DNA of 64,000 nt from CAWFGW01 sp963815495 (GTDB taxonomy: Bacteria > Bacteroidota > Bacteroidia > Cytophagales > JAAEPT01). Below are positions 24,872 through 33,897 of this stretch, piece after piece. Position 1 is the first letter of the stretch; every line of letters starts with the position of its first letter. The notes beneath the pieces are model-generated. The model saw only the letters and a program-made list of their open reading frames with translations, was not told the DNA's origin and searched no databases. A program made the position numbers and the translations under genes. The stretch covers positions 1 through 64,000 of the forward strand of contig CAWFGW010000015.1 in assembly GCA_963815495.1 (NCBI GenBank), given 5' to 3'.

Positions 24872-25585
24872 ATGAAACGAATTTTAAAGATAGGCTTCAT
24901 TGTGATATTAGTTGGAGTTATTTTAACTCTGACAAGTAATTTTTTGAGTGAAAAAATTCAAGTGTTTTTTCAATTAAAAAAAGAGATTAATCATGAAAGG
25001 CCGAATAACGGTTATTATAAGGAGTATTACGAAAATGGGAACTTGAAATCAGAAGAGTTTTACGAGAGTGGAAAAAAGGAGGGAACATGGAAGACTTATT
25101 TTCCAAATGGCAATATTCAAACCATTAAAACATTTGATGAAAATCGATTACAAGGTCTTACCGCTCATTATGACTCCTGCCAGGTGCTCATTTTTACGGA
25201 GTTATTTGAAGATGGTGTATGTAAAAAAAGAGAAGTTGTGAACGATAGTCTTTATAAGTTTAAAATCAGAATTATGCCTCATGGGAAGGAAGTATTTGAA
25301 AAAAGTTGCTCCCCCTGTCATGACGTAAAACAAACACTAATGGTAACTACCGACTCGATTATTCATCCTGATATAGCTTTTATATCAATGGATTCCATTC
25401 ATACTCCAATTTTTCATGGCGCTTTTTTAGACTCTTTAGAAAAAACAAAACGCTATAACGATACAATTCCATTGAATGATTATGATATAAAATCATTACA
25501 ATATTTTCTTGAGAATATTTCCACGAAAACACCGCAACAGCCTAAGTACCCCAAAAAACTAAAAGTCAAGGGCAAAACCTCTTAA
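24872..25585 (+). CDS. MORN-variant repeat protein fused to a c-type haem domain
   Basis: The 237-residue protein has an N-terminal membrane anchor (about residues 5-25). Two or three YwqK/MORN-variant repeats follow (about 50-100: YYENGNLKSEEFYESGKKEG, then TWKTYFPNGNIQTIKTF). A haem-attachment motif CSPCH lies at about residues 146-150, in the setting HGKEVFEKSCSPCHDVK typical of small class I cytochromes. The C-terminal part (NDYDIKSLQYFLENIS) fits the last cytochrome helix. MORN-like repeats usually sit in surface or toxin-related proteins, so the joining to a cytochrome is odd. It is convergent with the sugar transporter gene (4-base overlap). Function unknown; periplasmic electron transfer is plausible. 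Confidence 0.8.
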   Translation: MKRILKIGFIVILVGVILTLTSNFLSEKIQVFFQLKKEINHERPNNGYYKEYYENGNLKSEEFYESGKKEGTWKTYFPNGNIQTIKTFDENRLQGLTAHYDSCQVLIFTELFEDGVCKKREVVNDSLYKFKIRIMPHGKEVFEKSCSPCHDVKQTLMVTTDSIIHPDIAFISMDSIHTPIFHGAFLDSLEKTKRYNDTIPLNDYDIKSLQYFLENISTKTPQQPKYPKKLKVKGKTS

Positions 25586-26946
25586 TCTGTTTTTGTTTGT
25601 CTGTAGCCATATAAACCATAAAAGGCAATGTATAAATAACAAATAAAAGGCACTAAAAATGACTTTTGAATGCCTATGTTGTCATTTTCCAGTAAGAATT
25701 CCTGAAGTGGAGGAATTAACGCACCCCCTACAATTCCCATGACCAATAGCGCAGACCCCTGAGTAGTATATTCTTTTAACCCTTTAATTGCCAGTGTGAA
25801 AATATTTGGAAACATGATGGAGTTGAATAAACCAATACCTACTATACACCATAGCGCAAATCGACCTTCTGTAAATACACCCAATAATAACATAATCATA
25901 ATTGCTACAGCATTGTAACCTAAATTTCTGTTGGGTATGTAATTGCTTAAAGCAGATATTAATAAGTTAGCACTAATTAAGCCTAGCAAAGTAACGGCAA
26001 AGAAAATACTGTCTTGTGCGAACCAGCCACCAAAAAAAGTAAGAATTAGTATACCATATATAATATAACTTTTTGTGCTTGATTTTAAGTTAGACAACAT
26101 GATGGCACCAGCTAAACGACCTACCATTGCCCCTCCCCAATAAATCATGGTATAAAAACCATATTCGGACTCTTGAATATTTCCTATCTCTTTGAGGTGA
26201 ATGAATTTGGTGATGTTACTGCCCACAGAAACCTCACCAGCCACGTACATGAAAATAGCCAAGGCTCCTAATACGAGTTGATAATTTTTGAATACGCCAA
26301 ACGGCACTCTTTTATGTTCATAAGTAAGCACTTTAGGGAAATCAGTAGTTCCCAGCAAAAAAGCAAAAAAGAAAATAGATCCAGCTAATGCTAAATAAGG
26401 AAATTGGACGGAAGTAATTAAAACAATCGTGAGAGGCGCGATAAAGGTTCCGAATGAGTTGACAGCCTGTGCCATATTAAGTCTTGACGAGGCATTGTTA
26501 TCTCTTCCAAGCAAAGCGATGTATGGGTTGGCTGCAATTTGAAGAATAGTGATTCCTGATGCTAAAACGAATAAAGCACCTAAAAACAAGTTATACTCCT
26601 TATATTCCGCTGCTGGATAGAACATAAAGCAACCTATACCTGCTACTACTAACCCTAAGATAATAAATCTTCTAAAACCTAGCCATTCAATAGGGTCGCG
26701 AATTAGTTCTGAAAACAGGTAATATAATAGCGAAATAATAAAATAAGCACCAAAAAATGCTGATTGTAAAAGAATAGTTTCCAGTGCGTTTAAATTGAAG
26801 TCTTCTTGCAGTTTAGGCATGAGGATACCATTCATACTGGTAATAAACCCCCAAAGAAAAAACAGACCGGTTACGATAATAATCGTTTCAGTGTAGTCCA
26901 CATTTTTTTTGTAATAATCTAAACTTCTTAAGTTTCTTCTCGCCAT
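25582..26946 (-). CDS. sugar MFS transporter, FucP/GluP family
   Basis: This 454-residue inner-membrane protein has about 12 transmembrane segments. It matches the fucose/glucose-galactose permease family of the major facilitator superfamily. Characteristic blocks are FFLWGFITSMNGILMPKLQE (about 28-47), LQSAFFGAYFII, ILQIAANPYIALLGRDNNASSRLNMAQAVNSFGTFIAP and the C-terminal SALLVMGIVGGALIPPLQ. It probably imports a monosaccharide with protons; which one cannot be told. It is a single gene, convergent with the MORN-cytochrome gene and divergent from the 7TM-DISM gene. Confidence 0.92.
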   Translation of the reverse strand: MARRNLRSLDYYKKNVDYTETIIIVTGLFFLWGFITSMNGILMPKLQEDFNLNALETILLQSAFFGAYFIISLLYYLFSELIRDPIEWLGFRRFIILGLVVAGIGCFMFYPAAEYKEYNLFLGALFVLASGITILQIAANPYIALLGRDNNASSRLNMAQAVNSFGTFIAPLTIVLITSVQFPYLALAGSIFFFAFLLGTTDFPKVLTYEHKRVPFGVFKNYQLVLGALAIFMYVAGEVSVGSNITKFIHLKEIGNIQESEYGFYTMIYWGGAMVGRLAGAIMLSNLKSSTKSYIIYGILILTFFGGWFAQDSIFFAVTLLGLISANLLISALSNYIPNRNLGYNAVAIMIMLLLGVFTEGRFALWCIVGIGLFNSIMFPNIFTLAIKGLKEYTTQGSALLVMGIVGGALIPPLQEFLLENDNIGIQKSFLVPFICYLYIAFYGLYGYRQTKTD

Positions 26947-27050
26947 CGTTTAGGTATAGTCCTCATCAAAAATTAACAAAAAAATATTAATTCACTAATA
27001 ATAGTGCATTGCTTTCATGTTTTTTCATATTGTTGCTATTTTAGATAAAA

Positions 27051-28955
27051 ATGAAGTTACTAAAATCGCTTTTCTTATTATCGAGCATCTTCTTTTATTT
27101 AAAAGTAGACGCCCAAGCAGTGTTGATTGATGAAAACACAACGAATATCACTATACCCACTCAAGCACTTGGGGTCATAAAAGACTCTGTAGGCACTTAT
27201 CAGTTTAGCGATGTGATGGAAGATGGCATTTTTTTTCCTATTAACACACCTCTAAATACAACACGGGATGCATATTATTGGGTAAAACTAACTATCCAAG
27301 GCAATCCGTATTCCACCGCGAAACACGTGTTAGAAATTGGAAATCCAAAAACCGAACTACTTGAGTTATATCGACCAATTAACGAATCGGATTATGAGCA
27401 CGTGATAACTGGTACAGCTTTACCTTTAGTAAACCGGGAATATCAGCACCTCAATTTTATTTTCGATGTAAACTTAAACTATGAAGGCAGTCGTGACTTT
27501 ATTCTTCGCATTAAATCAAAAGAGCCGCTTTTTTTGTCAGTGGCAATTAAAACACAGGCGGTTTTTAGTGAAGAATTAGTCGTCAACTATTTAGTGTTAG
27601 GACTTTTTTACGGTACATTAGTGTTGCTTTTCTTTTATTCTCTACTCCTCTTCATTACCAAACGAAGGCAAGAATTTGCCTTATTAGCTTATTTAATTAT
27701 TTCGGGAGGGTTTGTTTCCTTAGTACATGATGGAAGTGGTTTTTTATTCCTTTGGAATGGTAACCTGTTTTTTAACGAATTAGCAGCATATGCCTCATTA
27801 GTACTTCTGCTGGTTCCATTTGTTTTGTTGGCAAGAGTAGCACTTTCTATACCCACTTATTTCCCTACGCTTGATCAGTTTATTATTGCTTTAGGAATAC
27901 TATATCTTATTGTATCATCCGTAGCCCTCTCAATTGAAAGTCCTTTTTTAAATAGCGTAGCATTTCAGTATATTAAAAACGGTATTTATGCATTACCGTA
28001 TCTGTTGGTACTTTTAATTGGAGTGTTGGCATGGGAAAGGAAAAATGTTCGAGCTAAAGATTTTACCATTGGGTTCGCAATTCTGCTCCTAAGTTTCGCC
28101 ATTCAACAATTAGTAGAAAAAGGACTAAGTTTTCAATCGCTTGTTGGCACATTGCTAATTACTAGTTCGCTTAAAATTGGGTTTGTGATTTTTCTTACTT
28201 TTTTAATGAAAAGTTTGAGCAATATGACCGCAGAAGAAGAGATGTCAGAGCGGGTTGCTTTAGACAAAGATTTAAGCGCTGCTGATTTAAAAGCCCTTCA
28301 AACGTCCTTATTACCTTCAAAGGAACAGTTGATTTCCGCACTCGGAGAATATTTTGTGTTGTATAAACCCAAGAAAATTATAAGCGGCAACTATTATTAC
28401 GTGACAAAAAAACATGACTTATCACATCTTATTATCATCAATTTTAAAGCAGGAGATTGGTTAACAAGTTTAGCTTTTTCTACAGCGGATCAGCTAATTA
28501 AAGATCTTTCTTATGAAAATATTCAACCACCAAGAAAGGTGGTTAGTCTATTGCGTGACCGAATGGAAAGAAATAATCTCTTAAAAGAAATTTCTTTTGA
28601 CATTGGAGTTTTTTCAATTAATAGAAAGACTGAAACATTGGAATACTACACAGAAGAAATATACGGACTGATATCAACATCAGAACAAACAAATATTGAG
28701 TTATTGCAAAAACAGAGTAAAACAGAGAAGGTTATAAAAGGACAAAAGCTCTATTTTTATACCAAAGGATTGGGCAATCAGCTACAGGAAAAATCACAGA
28801 AATCCATATCAAAAAACAGAATAGCGGGTTTACTTCAGCAATCCAGCAATCAATCTTTTGGAAAACAATATAAAGAAATCAAAGAAACGGTTGAAAAGTG
28901 GCAGGGTACCGAAAGTCAAACAGAAGATTGGTTCGTACTGGGATTAAAAATTTAG
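27051..28955 (+). CDS. 7TM-DISM sensor protein with a degenerate SpoIIE/PP2C domain
   Basis: The 634-residue protein has a signal peptide (about 1-22) and an extracytoplasmic 7TMR-DISMED2-like domain (about 30-175, DAYYWVKLTIQG and LELYRPINE). Seven transmembrane helices follow (about 180-395). The C-terminal region (about 405-634) aligns by eye with Bacteroidota SpoIIE phosphatases, from LQTSLLPSKEQ and YFVLYKPKKIISGNYYYV to QTEDWFVLGLKI. The metal-binding positions are lost: GD is GN, the DCTGHG block reads NFKAGDW, SDG reads TKG, and DD reads ED. It is therefore probably a pseudophosphatase that signals by binding. It is convergent with the glycosyltransferase gene, overlapping by 12 bases. 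Confidence 0.85.
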   Translation: MKLLKSLFLLSSIFFYLKVDAQAVLIDENTTNITIPTQALGVIKDSVGTYQFSDVMEDGIFFPINTPLNTTRDAYYWVKLTIQGNPYSTAKHVLEIGNPKTELLELYRPINESDYEHVITGTALPLVNREYQHLNFIFDVNLNYEGSRDFILRIKSKEPLFLSVAIKTQAVFSEELVVNYLVLGLFYGTLVLLFFYSLLLFITKRRQEFALLAYLIISGGFVSLVHDGSGFLFLWNGNLFFNELAAYASLVLLLVPFVLLARVALSIPTYFPTLDQFIIALGILYLIVSSVALSIESPFLNSVAFQYIKNGIYALPYLLVLLIGVLAWERKNVRAKDFTIGFAILLLSFAIQQLVEKGLSFQSLVGTLLITSSLKIGFVIFLTFLMKSLSNMTAEEEMSERVALDKDLSAADLKALQTSLLPSKEQLISALGEYFVLYKPKKIISGNYYYVTKKHDLSHLIIINFKAGDWLTSLAFSTADQLIKDLSYENIQPPRKVVSLLRDRMERNNLLKEISFDIGVFSINRKTETLEYYTEEIYGLISTSEQTNIELLQKQSKTEKVIKGQKLYFYTKGLGNQLQEKSQKSISKNRIAGLLQQSSNQSFGKQYKEIKETVEKWQGTESQTEDWFVLGLKI

Positions 28956-30053
28956 CGCTGAAAGCATTTTTTTCATGTGATATTGAAGAGAAAGTTGATT
29001 TTCTTTTACAAAATCGGTTTCAAATGTAAAATCTGAAGGGTTAACTATTTGAACCACTTCTAACCATGCTTCTAGATTTCCTTCCGGCAATACTCGACCT
29101 TCATTTGAAGTCACTAATTCCTTCGCACCCACATGATCAGAGATTAAAACAGGGGTTTTCATGTATATGGACTCAGTAATAATTTGGCCAAAAGGTTCGT
29201 ATTGGGCAGGGTGGATTAAAAAATCACTTATTGCATACCACTCATTCAAATCAGTATTAAATCCAATATCTTTTATGTTTTTTAAATTAGTTTTCACTTC
29301 TGGTTTTCCAGATATAAGCAACAGATATTTGTTGGAATCTAGTCTTGTAAAGAGTTTTAATAGAAATGATAACCCCTTACGTTGATGTCCCGTGGAAACA
29401 AACAAGAAAATTTTTTGCTCTTGAGAAAATCCATGCTTCACTCGAAGGGCTTCTTTTCGAGATTTTAAATCAGGGTTAAATTTTAAGGTATTGATAGGTG
29501 GGTAAAGCACTACGATTTTAGAAGCTTGAGTCGCATATAAGTCAATCAACTCTTGTTTTACCATTTGAGAACAAGCAAATATTGTTTTAGAGCAATCAAA
29601 CGCTTGTTGATCCAAATATATTTGTAGTTGATCTGAAAAGGACTTGTTTGTTCTACCTAAAAAATTTAAGTAAGCCAAATGATTTGCTGGTGCTAAAACT
29701 GCATCTTGTCCAGCAGTTCTACCCAAAGATAATGAATAATCAAAGGTGTTTTCTTTAAGAAAGCTGCTAACTTTTTGATAAAACCACCATGGCCTTAGGG
29801 GTTTGGGGATATATCGAGTGTTGAGTTTAGCAATAATCACTTCAGAAGATAATTTTACCCCACCATCTATGCGGGAGCAGATGACTGTAACTTCATCCCC
29901 TCGTGATAAAAAATATTCAATATAGTTTTGAAGTCGGGTTTCTAGCCCGCCTTTTAAACCGAGTTTTGCATGAATAAGTGCTACTTTAATGGTTCTACTC
30001 TTTACAGTTATCCAACATGTTTTGTACTTCACTTTTTGTGAAGGTGCCTTCAT
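28944..30053 (-). CDS. glycosyltransferase family 4 (GT-B)
   Basis: The protein has the GT4 layout. The N-terminal Rossmann half opens IKVALIHAKLGLKGGLETRL. The C-terminal half has the donor-binding region FLFVSTGHQRKGLSFLLKLF, HPAQYEPFGQIITESIYMKTPVLISD with the EX7E motif, and GRVLPEGN. It probably transfers a sugar to a lipid or polysaccharide precursor; donor and acceptor are unknown. The start is uncertain. ATG 30053 overlaps the cytochrome c gene by 59 bases and adds 21 unconserved-looking residues. The family-typical start would be the ATT at 29990, four bases after the cytochrome stop. No ATG, GTG or TTG lies between. Confidence 0.88.
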   Translation of the reverse strand: MKAPSQKVKYKTCWITVKSRTIKVALIHAKLGLKGGLETRLQNYIEYFLSRGDEVTVICSRIDGGVKLSSEVIIAKLNTRYIPKPLRPWWFYQKVSSFLKENTFDYSLSLGRTAGQDAVLAPANHLAYLNFLGRTNKSFSDQLQIYLDQQAFDCSKTIFACSQMVKQELIDLYATQASKIVVLYPPINTLKFNPDLKSRKEALRVKHGFSQEQKIFLFVSTGHQRKGLSFLLKLFTRLDSNKYLLLISGKPEVKTNLKNIKDIGFNTDLNEWYAISDFLIHPAQYEPFGQIITESIYMKTPVLISDHVGAKELVTSNEGRVLPEGNLEAWLEVVQIVNPSDFTFETDFVKENQLSLQYHMKKMLSALNF

Positions 30054-30420
30054 TCATTTCCCAAGAGTTGTAAATAAAGGTCATTAAGTCCGCTAGTTCC
30101 ATATCTGTTAAATCCGTATGGCTAAGCATTTTGCTATTATAAATCTTGCCATTCACAGTTATTTCACCTTCTAAGCCGTTTTTTATAATGCAAGGTACTA
30201 GTTCTTTGTTTTTGATTAAATAATCAGAACCTGCAATTGGTGGGTACAAATCTTTAAAACCCTGACCAGCGTCCCCATGGCATACTGCACATCGTGCCTG
30301 GTAAATTTCCAGACCACCTTGGTAACTTAGGTTAGTGAAATTGTTCTTATTTTTTTCTGGTGCTGAAGTGCATGATGTTAACCAGACAGAAAATAAGATT
30401 ATAACGATTTGATAGTTCAT
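29995..30420 (-). CDS. cytochrome c lipoprotein
   Basis: The 141-residue protein has a lipoprotein signal (VWLTSC, Cys about 17). A class I cytochrome c domain follows. The haem motif CAVCH sits in YQARCAVCHGDAGQGF (about 40-55), followed by YPPIAGSDYL. The probable axial methionine is in IYNSKMLSHTDLTDMELADL. It should be anchored facing the periplasm, acting in electron transfer. Its neighbour a few genes upstream is an SCO protein, which fits a copper and cytochrome oxidase theme. The following glycosyltransferase start overlaps or nearly abuts its stop. Confidence 0.93.
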   Translation of the reverse strand: MNYQIVIILFSVWLTSCTSAPEKNKNNFTNLSYQGGLEIYQARCAVCHGDAGQGFKDLYPPIAGSDYLIKNKELVPCIIKNGLEGEITVNGKIYNSKMLSHTDLTDMELADLMTFIYNSWEMNEGTFTKSEVQNMLDNCKE

Positions 30421-30440
30421 GCTATGAAGATTTAAGTCAT

Positions 30441-30467
30441 AAAAAAAGCTAACTGTAAAGTTAGCTT
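30441..30467 (-). terminator. terminator after the OmpA gene
   Basis: On the minus strand AAGCTAAC (30467-30460) pairs with GTTAGCTT (30453-30446), followed by a run of T to 30441. It lies 27 bases beyond the OmpA stop and 21 bases ahead of the cytochrome c start. Confidence 0.8.
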
Positions 30468-30493
30468 GATTTTCCTAGAATTGAATTTATTTC

Positions 30494-31066
30494 TTATTTA
30501 GTTACATGGAATTCAACTCTTCTATTGTAGGCTGGGTTAATAGATTGAGGTCTGTTTTCACCATAACTTCTTACTTTCAATCTTTTAGGATTAACTCCTT
30601 TATCGGCTAAATAATGAAACACATTTTCTGCTCTTTCTTTACCTAACTCATAGTTGTATGGCTTTGATCCAGTGCTATCAGCATGACCTTCTATAACTAA
30701 CGTATAGCCATCATGTTTTTTCATTGTCATAGCCAAATCATCTAATGCGCCTTGTTCATTTTTCTTAATTGCGGCTTTGTCATAATCAAACAGTGTTGTT
30801 TCTGCTGCTGCAGCAATTTTTTCTTTTGAATCAGCATCCACAGTTTCTATGGGTGTGAAATCATAGATGTAGTAAACTTCCACAACTTGAATTTTAGGTT
30901 CATAACAGTCCCATGTTTCTCCCGTAATTGCAGGGGAACCATTTCCGCTAACTGCTGGTATTCCGCTGCCATCTACTACGGGAGTGTAGCATAATGTCTG
31001 TGCATTTAAACTTCCTGCCACTGCTAATGAGACTATTATAGAGATGTTTCGTAGTGTCTTTTTCAT
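30494..31066 (-). CDS. small OmpA family protein
   Basis: The 190-residue protein has a signal peptide (1-22, before QTLCYTP). A short proline/glycine-rich stretch follows, then an OmpA peptidoglycan-binding domain (about 85-190). The landmarks are TLFDYDKAAIKKNEQGALDD, YTLVIEGHADSTGSKPYNYE, LGKERAENVFHYL and YGENRPQSINPAYNRRVEFH. It lacks an N-terminal barrel, so it is probably a periplasmic or lipid-free wall-binding protein that stabilises the envelope. It is a single gene with its own terminator. Confidence 0.92.
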   Translation of the reverse strand: MKKTLRNISIIVSLAVAGSLNAQTLCYTPVVDGSGIPAVSGNGSPAITGETWDCYEPKIQVVEVYYIYDFTPIETVDADSKEKIAAAAETTLFDYDKAAIKKNEQGALDDLAMTMKKHDGYTLVIEGHADSTGSKPYNYELGKERAENVFHYLADKGVNPKRLKVRSYGENRPQSINPAYNRRVEFHVTK

Positions 31067-31212
31067 AATGTTAATTTTTTAGTTTAAAACTAACATGCTT
31101 ACCGCAAGGTTTATTCCATGCATTAAACCTTATTTAGGGTTCAAAAAAGCTGGTTTTTGATGTGGAAATATTTAAATGATGTAGAAAAAAATACTCGGTC
31201 TCGGGTATTATT

Positions 31213-31818
31213 TTATTCTGCTAACAATGTTGCTATATCATTAATTAACACATTTACATCTGCTTCTACTGTCCCATCGTAATATCCGCGAATGTGGCCT
31301 TCTCCATCAATCAAGGATACTTTTCCACTGTGAACGATACCACCAGGTTGAGAGCCATCTTCAAGAGCCGTTACAAAATAACCTTTTTGTGCCAGCTCAT
31401 ACGTCTCGGACTTTTTGTCGTTTAAAAACCACCATTGATTCGTATCAATTCCCAATCGTTGTGCGTGATCTTGTAACTTCGCAGGGCTGTCATATTCAGG
31501 ATCGAGCGTATATGAGACAATTTTTAGACGACCTTCATTTTTGAATTTTTCATGCACCCGCAATAGTTGTCCCGTCATCACTGGACAAATAGTAGGGCAT
31601 GATGTGAAGAAAAACTCTGAGACATATACCTTTCCTTTGAGTGATTCGTTTGTGACAATTTCACCATCTTGATTTGTAGCTTCGAACGAAGGAATAGAAA
31701 AAAAGACAGTATCGCCAGCCTGATTAACGGACTTTGGTCCAAGGTGAGGTAGTTTTTTATCTTTGCTGCAAGAAATTAACCCTAGGAGTACAATAATGAA
31801 TAATAATTTACTTTCCAT
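31213..31818 (-). CDS. SCO family copper chaperone
   Basis: From ATG 31818 (MESKLLFIIVLLGLISC) this is a lipoprotein with a thioredoxin-like SCO1/SenC domain. The copper ligands are visible: the two cysteines of FFTSCPTICPVM (about 75-86), and a histidine in GGIVHSGKVSLID (about 163-175). SCO proteins deliver copper to the CuA site of cytochrome oxidase and reduce its thiols. An 11-base overlap with the upstream lipoprotein gene shows co-transcription. The TTG at 31824 is an inferior start. Nearby cytochrome c supports a respiratory role. Confidence 0.93.
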   Translation of the reverse strand: MESKLLFIIVLLGLISCSKDKKLPHLGPKSVNQAGDTVFFSIPSFEATNQDGEIVTNESLKGKVYVSEFFFTSCPTICPVMTGQLLRVHEKFKNEGRLKIVSYTLDPEYDSPAKLQDHAQRLGIDTNQWWFLNDKKSETYELAQKGYFVTALEDGSQPGGIVHSGKVSLIDGEGHIRGYYDGTVEADVNVLINDIATLLAE

Positions 31819-32272
31819 CACCAAGATATGCTTTAGCTAATTCAATGCTGTTTAACATCATTGTTTTTACATTTTCTATTTTAATTTTTTCCGCTTCATA
31901 ATAAGCCATGCGTTCTTCTTCTGTACCCTCTTTATTGATTTTTACAGTGCGCATCCAACTCATCATAGCTTTGTCTGCATTTTCTAATTCTTCATATATG
32001 TAAGAAGCTTGTGCATCTTCGTCTTTCAAAACCTCCAACTCCCTCATATATTGGTTGATTGTTTCCACCTTTGGCATTACTTCATCGTGAATTTCCATGA
32101 CCTCTTCAACCAGCAAATCTGAAGCTTGTGGGCTTTTCACTTCTTTGGTCTCTTTCACATCTGTCTCAGTTATAGTTGTGTCTTCCACTATAACGCTGGG
32201 ATCAGGGTTAAACTCATTAGCTCCAGAACAAGCCCCTAAAACAGCTAGAAATATTATACTATATTTTTTCAT
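31808..32272 (-). CDS. lipoprotein of unknown function, coupled to SCO
   Basis: The 154-residue protein begins with a lipoprotein signal (MKKYSIIFLAVLGAC, Cys about 15). After an acidic Thr/Glu linker (about 20-50), residues about 55-150 form charged amphipathic helices (EVMEIHDEVMPKVETINQYM and KTMMLNSIELAKAYLGDG). This resembles a helical bundle with regularly spaced His and Met residues. I do not recognise a family. Methionines and a histidine facing one side could bind copper, given the SCO partner that overlaps its 3' end by 11 bases; this is inference. An alternative ATG lies 9 bases upstream. Confidence 0.8.
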   Translation of the reverse strand: MKKYSIIFLAVLGACSGANEFNPDPSVIVEDTTITETDVKETKEVKSPQASDLLVEEVMEIHDEVMPKVETINQYMRELEVLKDEDAQASYIYEELENADKAMMSWMRTVKINKEGTEEERMAYYEAEKIKIENVKTMMLNSIELAKAYLGDGK

Positions 32273-32340
32273 TGGTATCATACTCTCAAAAATACATATT
32301 AAAGTAGTGAATTACGATAATCGTAATTGTTCTTTTTCAC

Positions 32341-33897
32341 TTAGAAATATGTGATTTCACATTTAGGAAACTTCTTCTTAAATCGTTGTATATCATCTTT
32401 AGAAAAATTAGTATGTGGCGCATGAAGAACACGAATATTTTCCATTTTCATAATAGGACCTATGTCACTGATTTTTACGGAGCTTAAGTAAAGTTTACGA
32501 ATTCTCTCCAAGTTGTTCAATGCGCTAAAATCGTCAATAGGGTTTCCAGCAATGCTAAGATAACCTAATAAGTCAAAATTTTTAATCGGATCGAGCGAAT
32601 TAATTTGTGCATAGCCAGCATCTAAGTGCAGTAAATTATTCATATTTCTGACAGGTTCTAATGAACCTGCTTGGGTATTATAGATATCCAATTTTTCCAT
32701 CATTATTAGATGACTTATTGGTTCAATAGATTCTATTTTTTTATTTTTTGAAATATCCAAATTTCTTATTACACGAAGCGATTTTAAAGGAGTGATATCA
32801 AAAACTTCGTTGTTTGATAGATTTAAAGTACGTAGATGAACAAAGTTTCTTACAGTTGATATATCTTCTACTTTATTATCAGCGAATATTAGAGCTAAAA
32901 GGTTTTGACATTCTCCAATGGGTGATAAGTCCATAACTTCGTTTCCTGAAAAGTTAAGCACTTCTAAATTAACACATTTCTCTAACCCATGTAAACTTCG
33001 TAGTTTGTTGTTAGACACGTTGAGAATGCGGAGTCCTGTCATATTTTTCAGCATAATAAGGGTGTCTAATCCCAGTCCTGATAAATCCAGTTCCTTTACA
33101 CCTTTGAGTTGTTCTAAAACCGTCCAGTTTTTTACCTTTATCCCAGAAAGGTCTATTTTTTCTATTCCATGTATGCGTTGTAAAAAATAATCAGAAGGTG
33201 CTTCGGGTAATTTAAGTTCTTCTGACAGCTTGGTTTTCCAAGTGTCTGATAATGCCACCCACCATGCGGTTAGTTCTGATAATGGTTGTACATATTCTGG
33301 GGCTTTTCCAGCAACTTGAACGGCTTCCAGTTTTAAAGGTGTGTATTTACTAAACTCAATGGATGTAGTAAAATAAAAGGTGAGGTTAGTAAAGTTTTTT
33401 ACTGAAGTAGTATCATTGCTGGGAACCGCTACTGAAATAGAATCGGCACCTAAGGTATCAGTTTTTACAGCATCGCTTTCATGAACAAAATACTCGACAA
33501 ACCTTTTTGTTACAGTAGCTTTCACCCGATAGCTATTTCTTGATTTATCAATATGTAAATCTTCAAAGTCAATTTTAGCCAAGTTAAGTTTCATTTCATA
33601 GCCGTGGGGGAATTCTGTTTCTAACATGTAGAGGTATTGATTTATCGGTAGGAGCGTGTCTTTAGCTTCTTTATTCAAATCATTGGGAACTCTGATATAA
33701 GGAGAAGTAATCACCTCTCGAAAAGCTTTTTTTGCGTTCGTTACTTCAGCATCATTTATTTCTTTTTCGCCCATCGCTTGAATACAATGTTCATAGATCT
33801 CAAAAAAGTTAATGACTTCTTTTTTAAAGTCAGGTTTGTCCTGACCAGAAGTCAGTAACACGGAGAATAGAGTAATAGTTAATAAATAATTTTTCAT
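32341..33897 (-). CDS. leucine-rich repeat protein
   Basis: The 518-residue secreted protein has a signal peptide (1-18). An N-terminal region of about 230 residues that I do not recognise follows. About ten leucine-rich repeats of 21-22 residues come next (about 245-495), of the internalin type: LNVSNNKLRSLHGLEKCVNL, LNFSGNEVMDLSPIGECQNL, LNLSNNEVFDITPLKSL. The array ends with a short cap (KKKFPKCEITYF). No T9SS sorting domain is visible, so it is probably periplasmic or exported another way. Protein-protein binding is the expected role. Its ATG overlaps the CDF transporter stop by four bases, so the two share a message. Confidence 0.88.
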   Translation of the reverse strand: MKNYLLTITLFSVLLTSGQDKPDFKKEVINFFEIYEHCIQAMGEKEINDAEVTNAKKAFREVITSPYIRVPNDLNKEAKDTLLPINQYLYMLETEFPHGYEMKLNLAKIDFEDLHIDKSRNSYRVKATVTKRFVEYFVHESDAVKTDTLGADSISVAVPSNDTTSVKNFTNLTFYFTTSIEFSKYTPLKLEAVQVAGKAPEYVQPLSELTAWWVALSDTWKTKLSEELKLPEAPSDYFLQRIHGIEKIDLSGIKVKNWTVLEQLKGVKELDLSGLGLDTLIMLKNMTGLRILNVSNNKLRSLHGLEKCVNLEVLNFSGNEVMDLSPIGECQNLLALIFADNKVEDISTVRNFVHLRTLNLSNNEVFDITPLKSLRVIRNLDISKNKKIESIEPISHLIMMEKLDIYNTQAGSLEPVRNMNNLLHLDAGYAQINSLDPIKNFDLLGYLSIAGNPIDDFSALNNLERIRKLYLSSVKISDIGPIMKMENIRVLHAPHTNFSKDDIQRFKKKFPKCEITYF

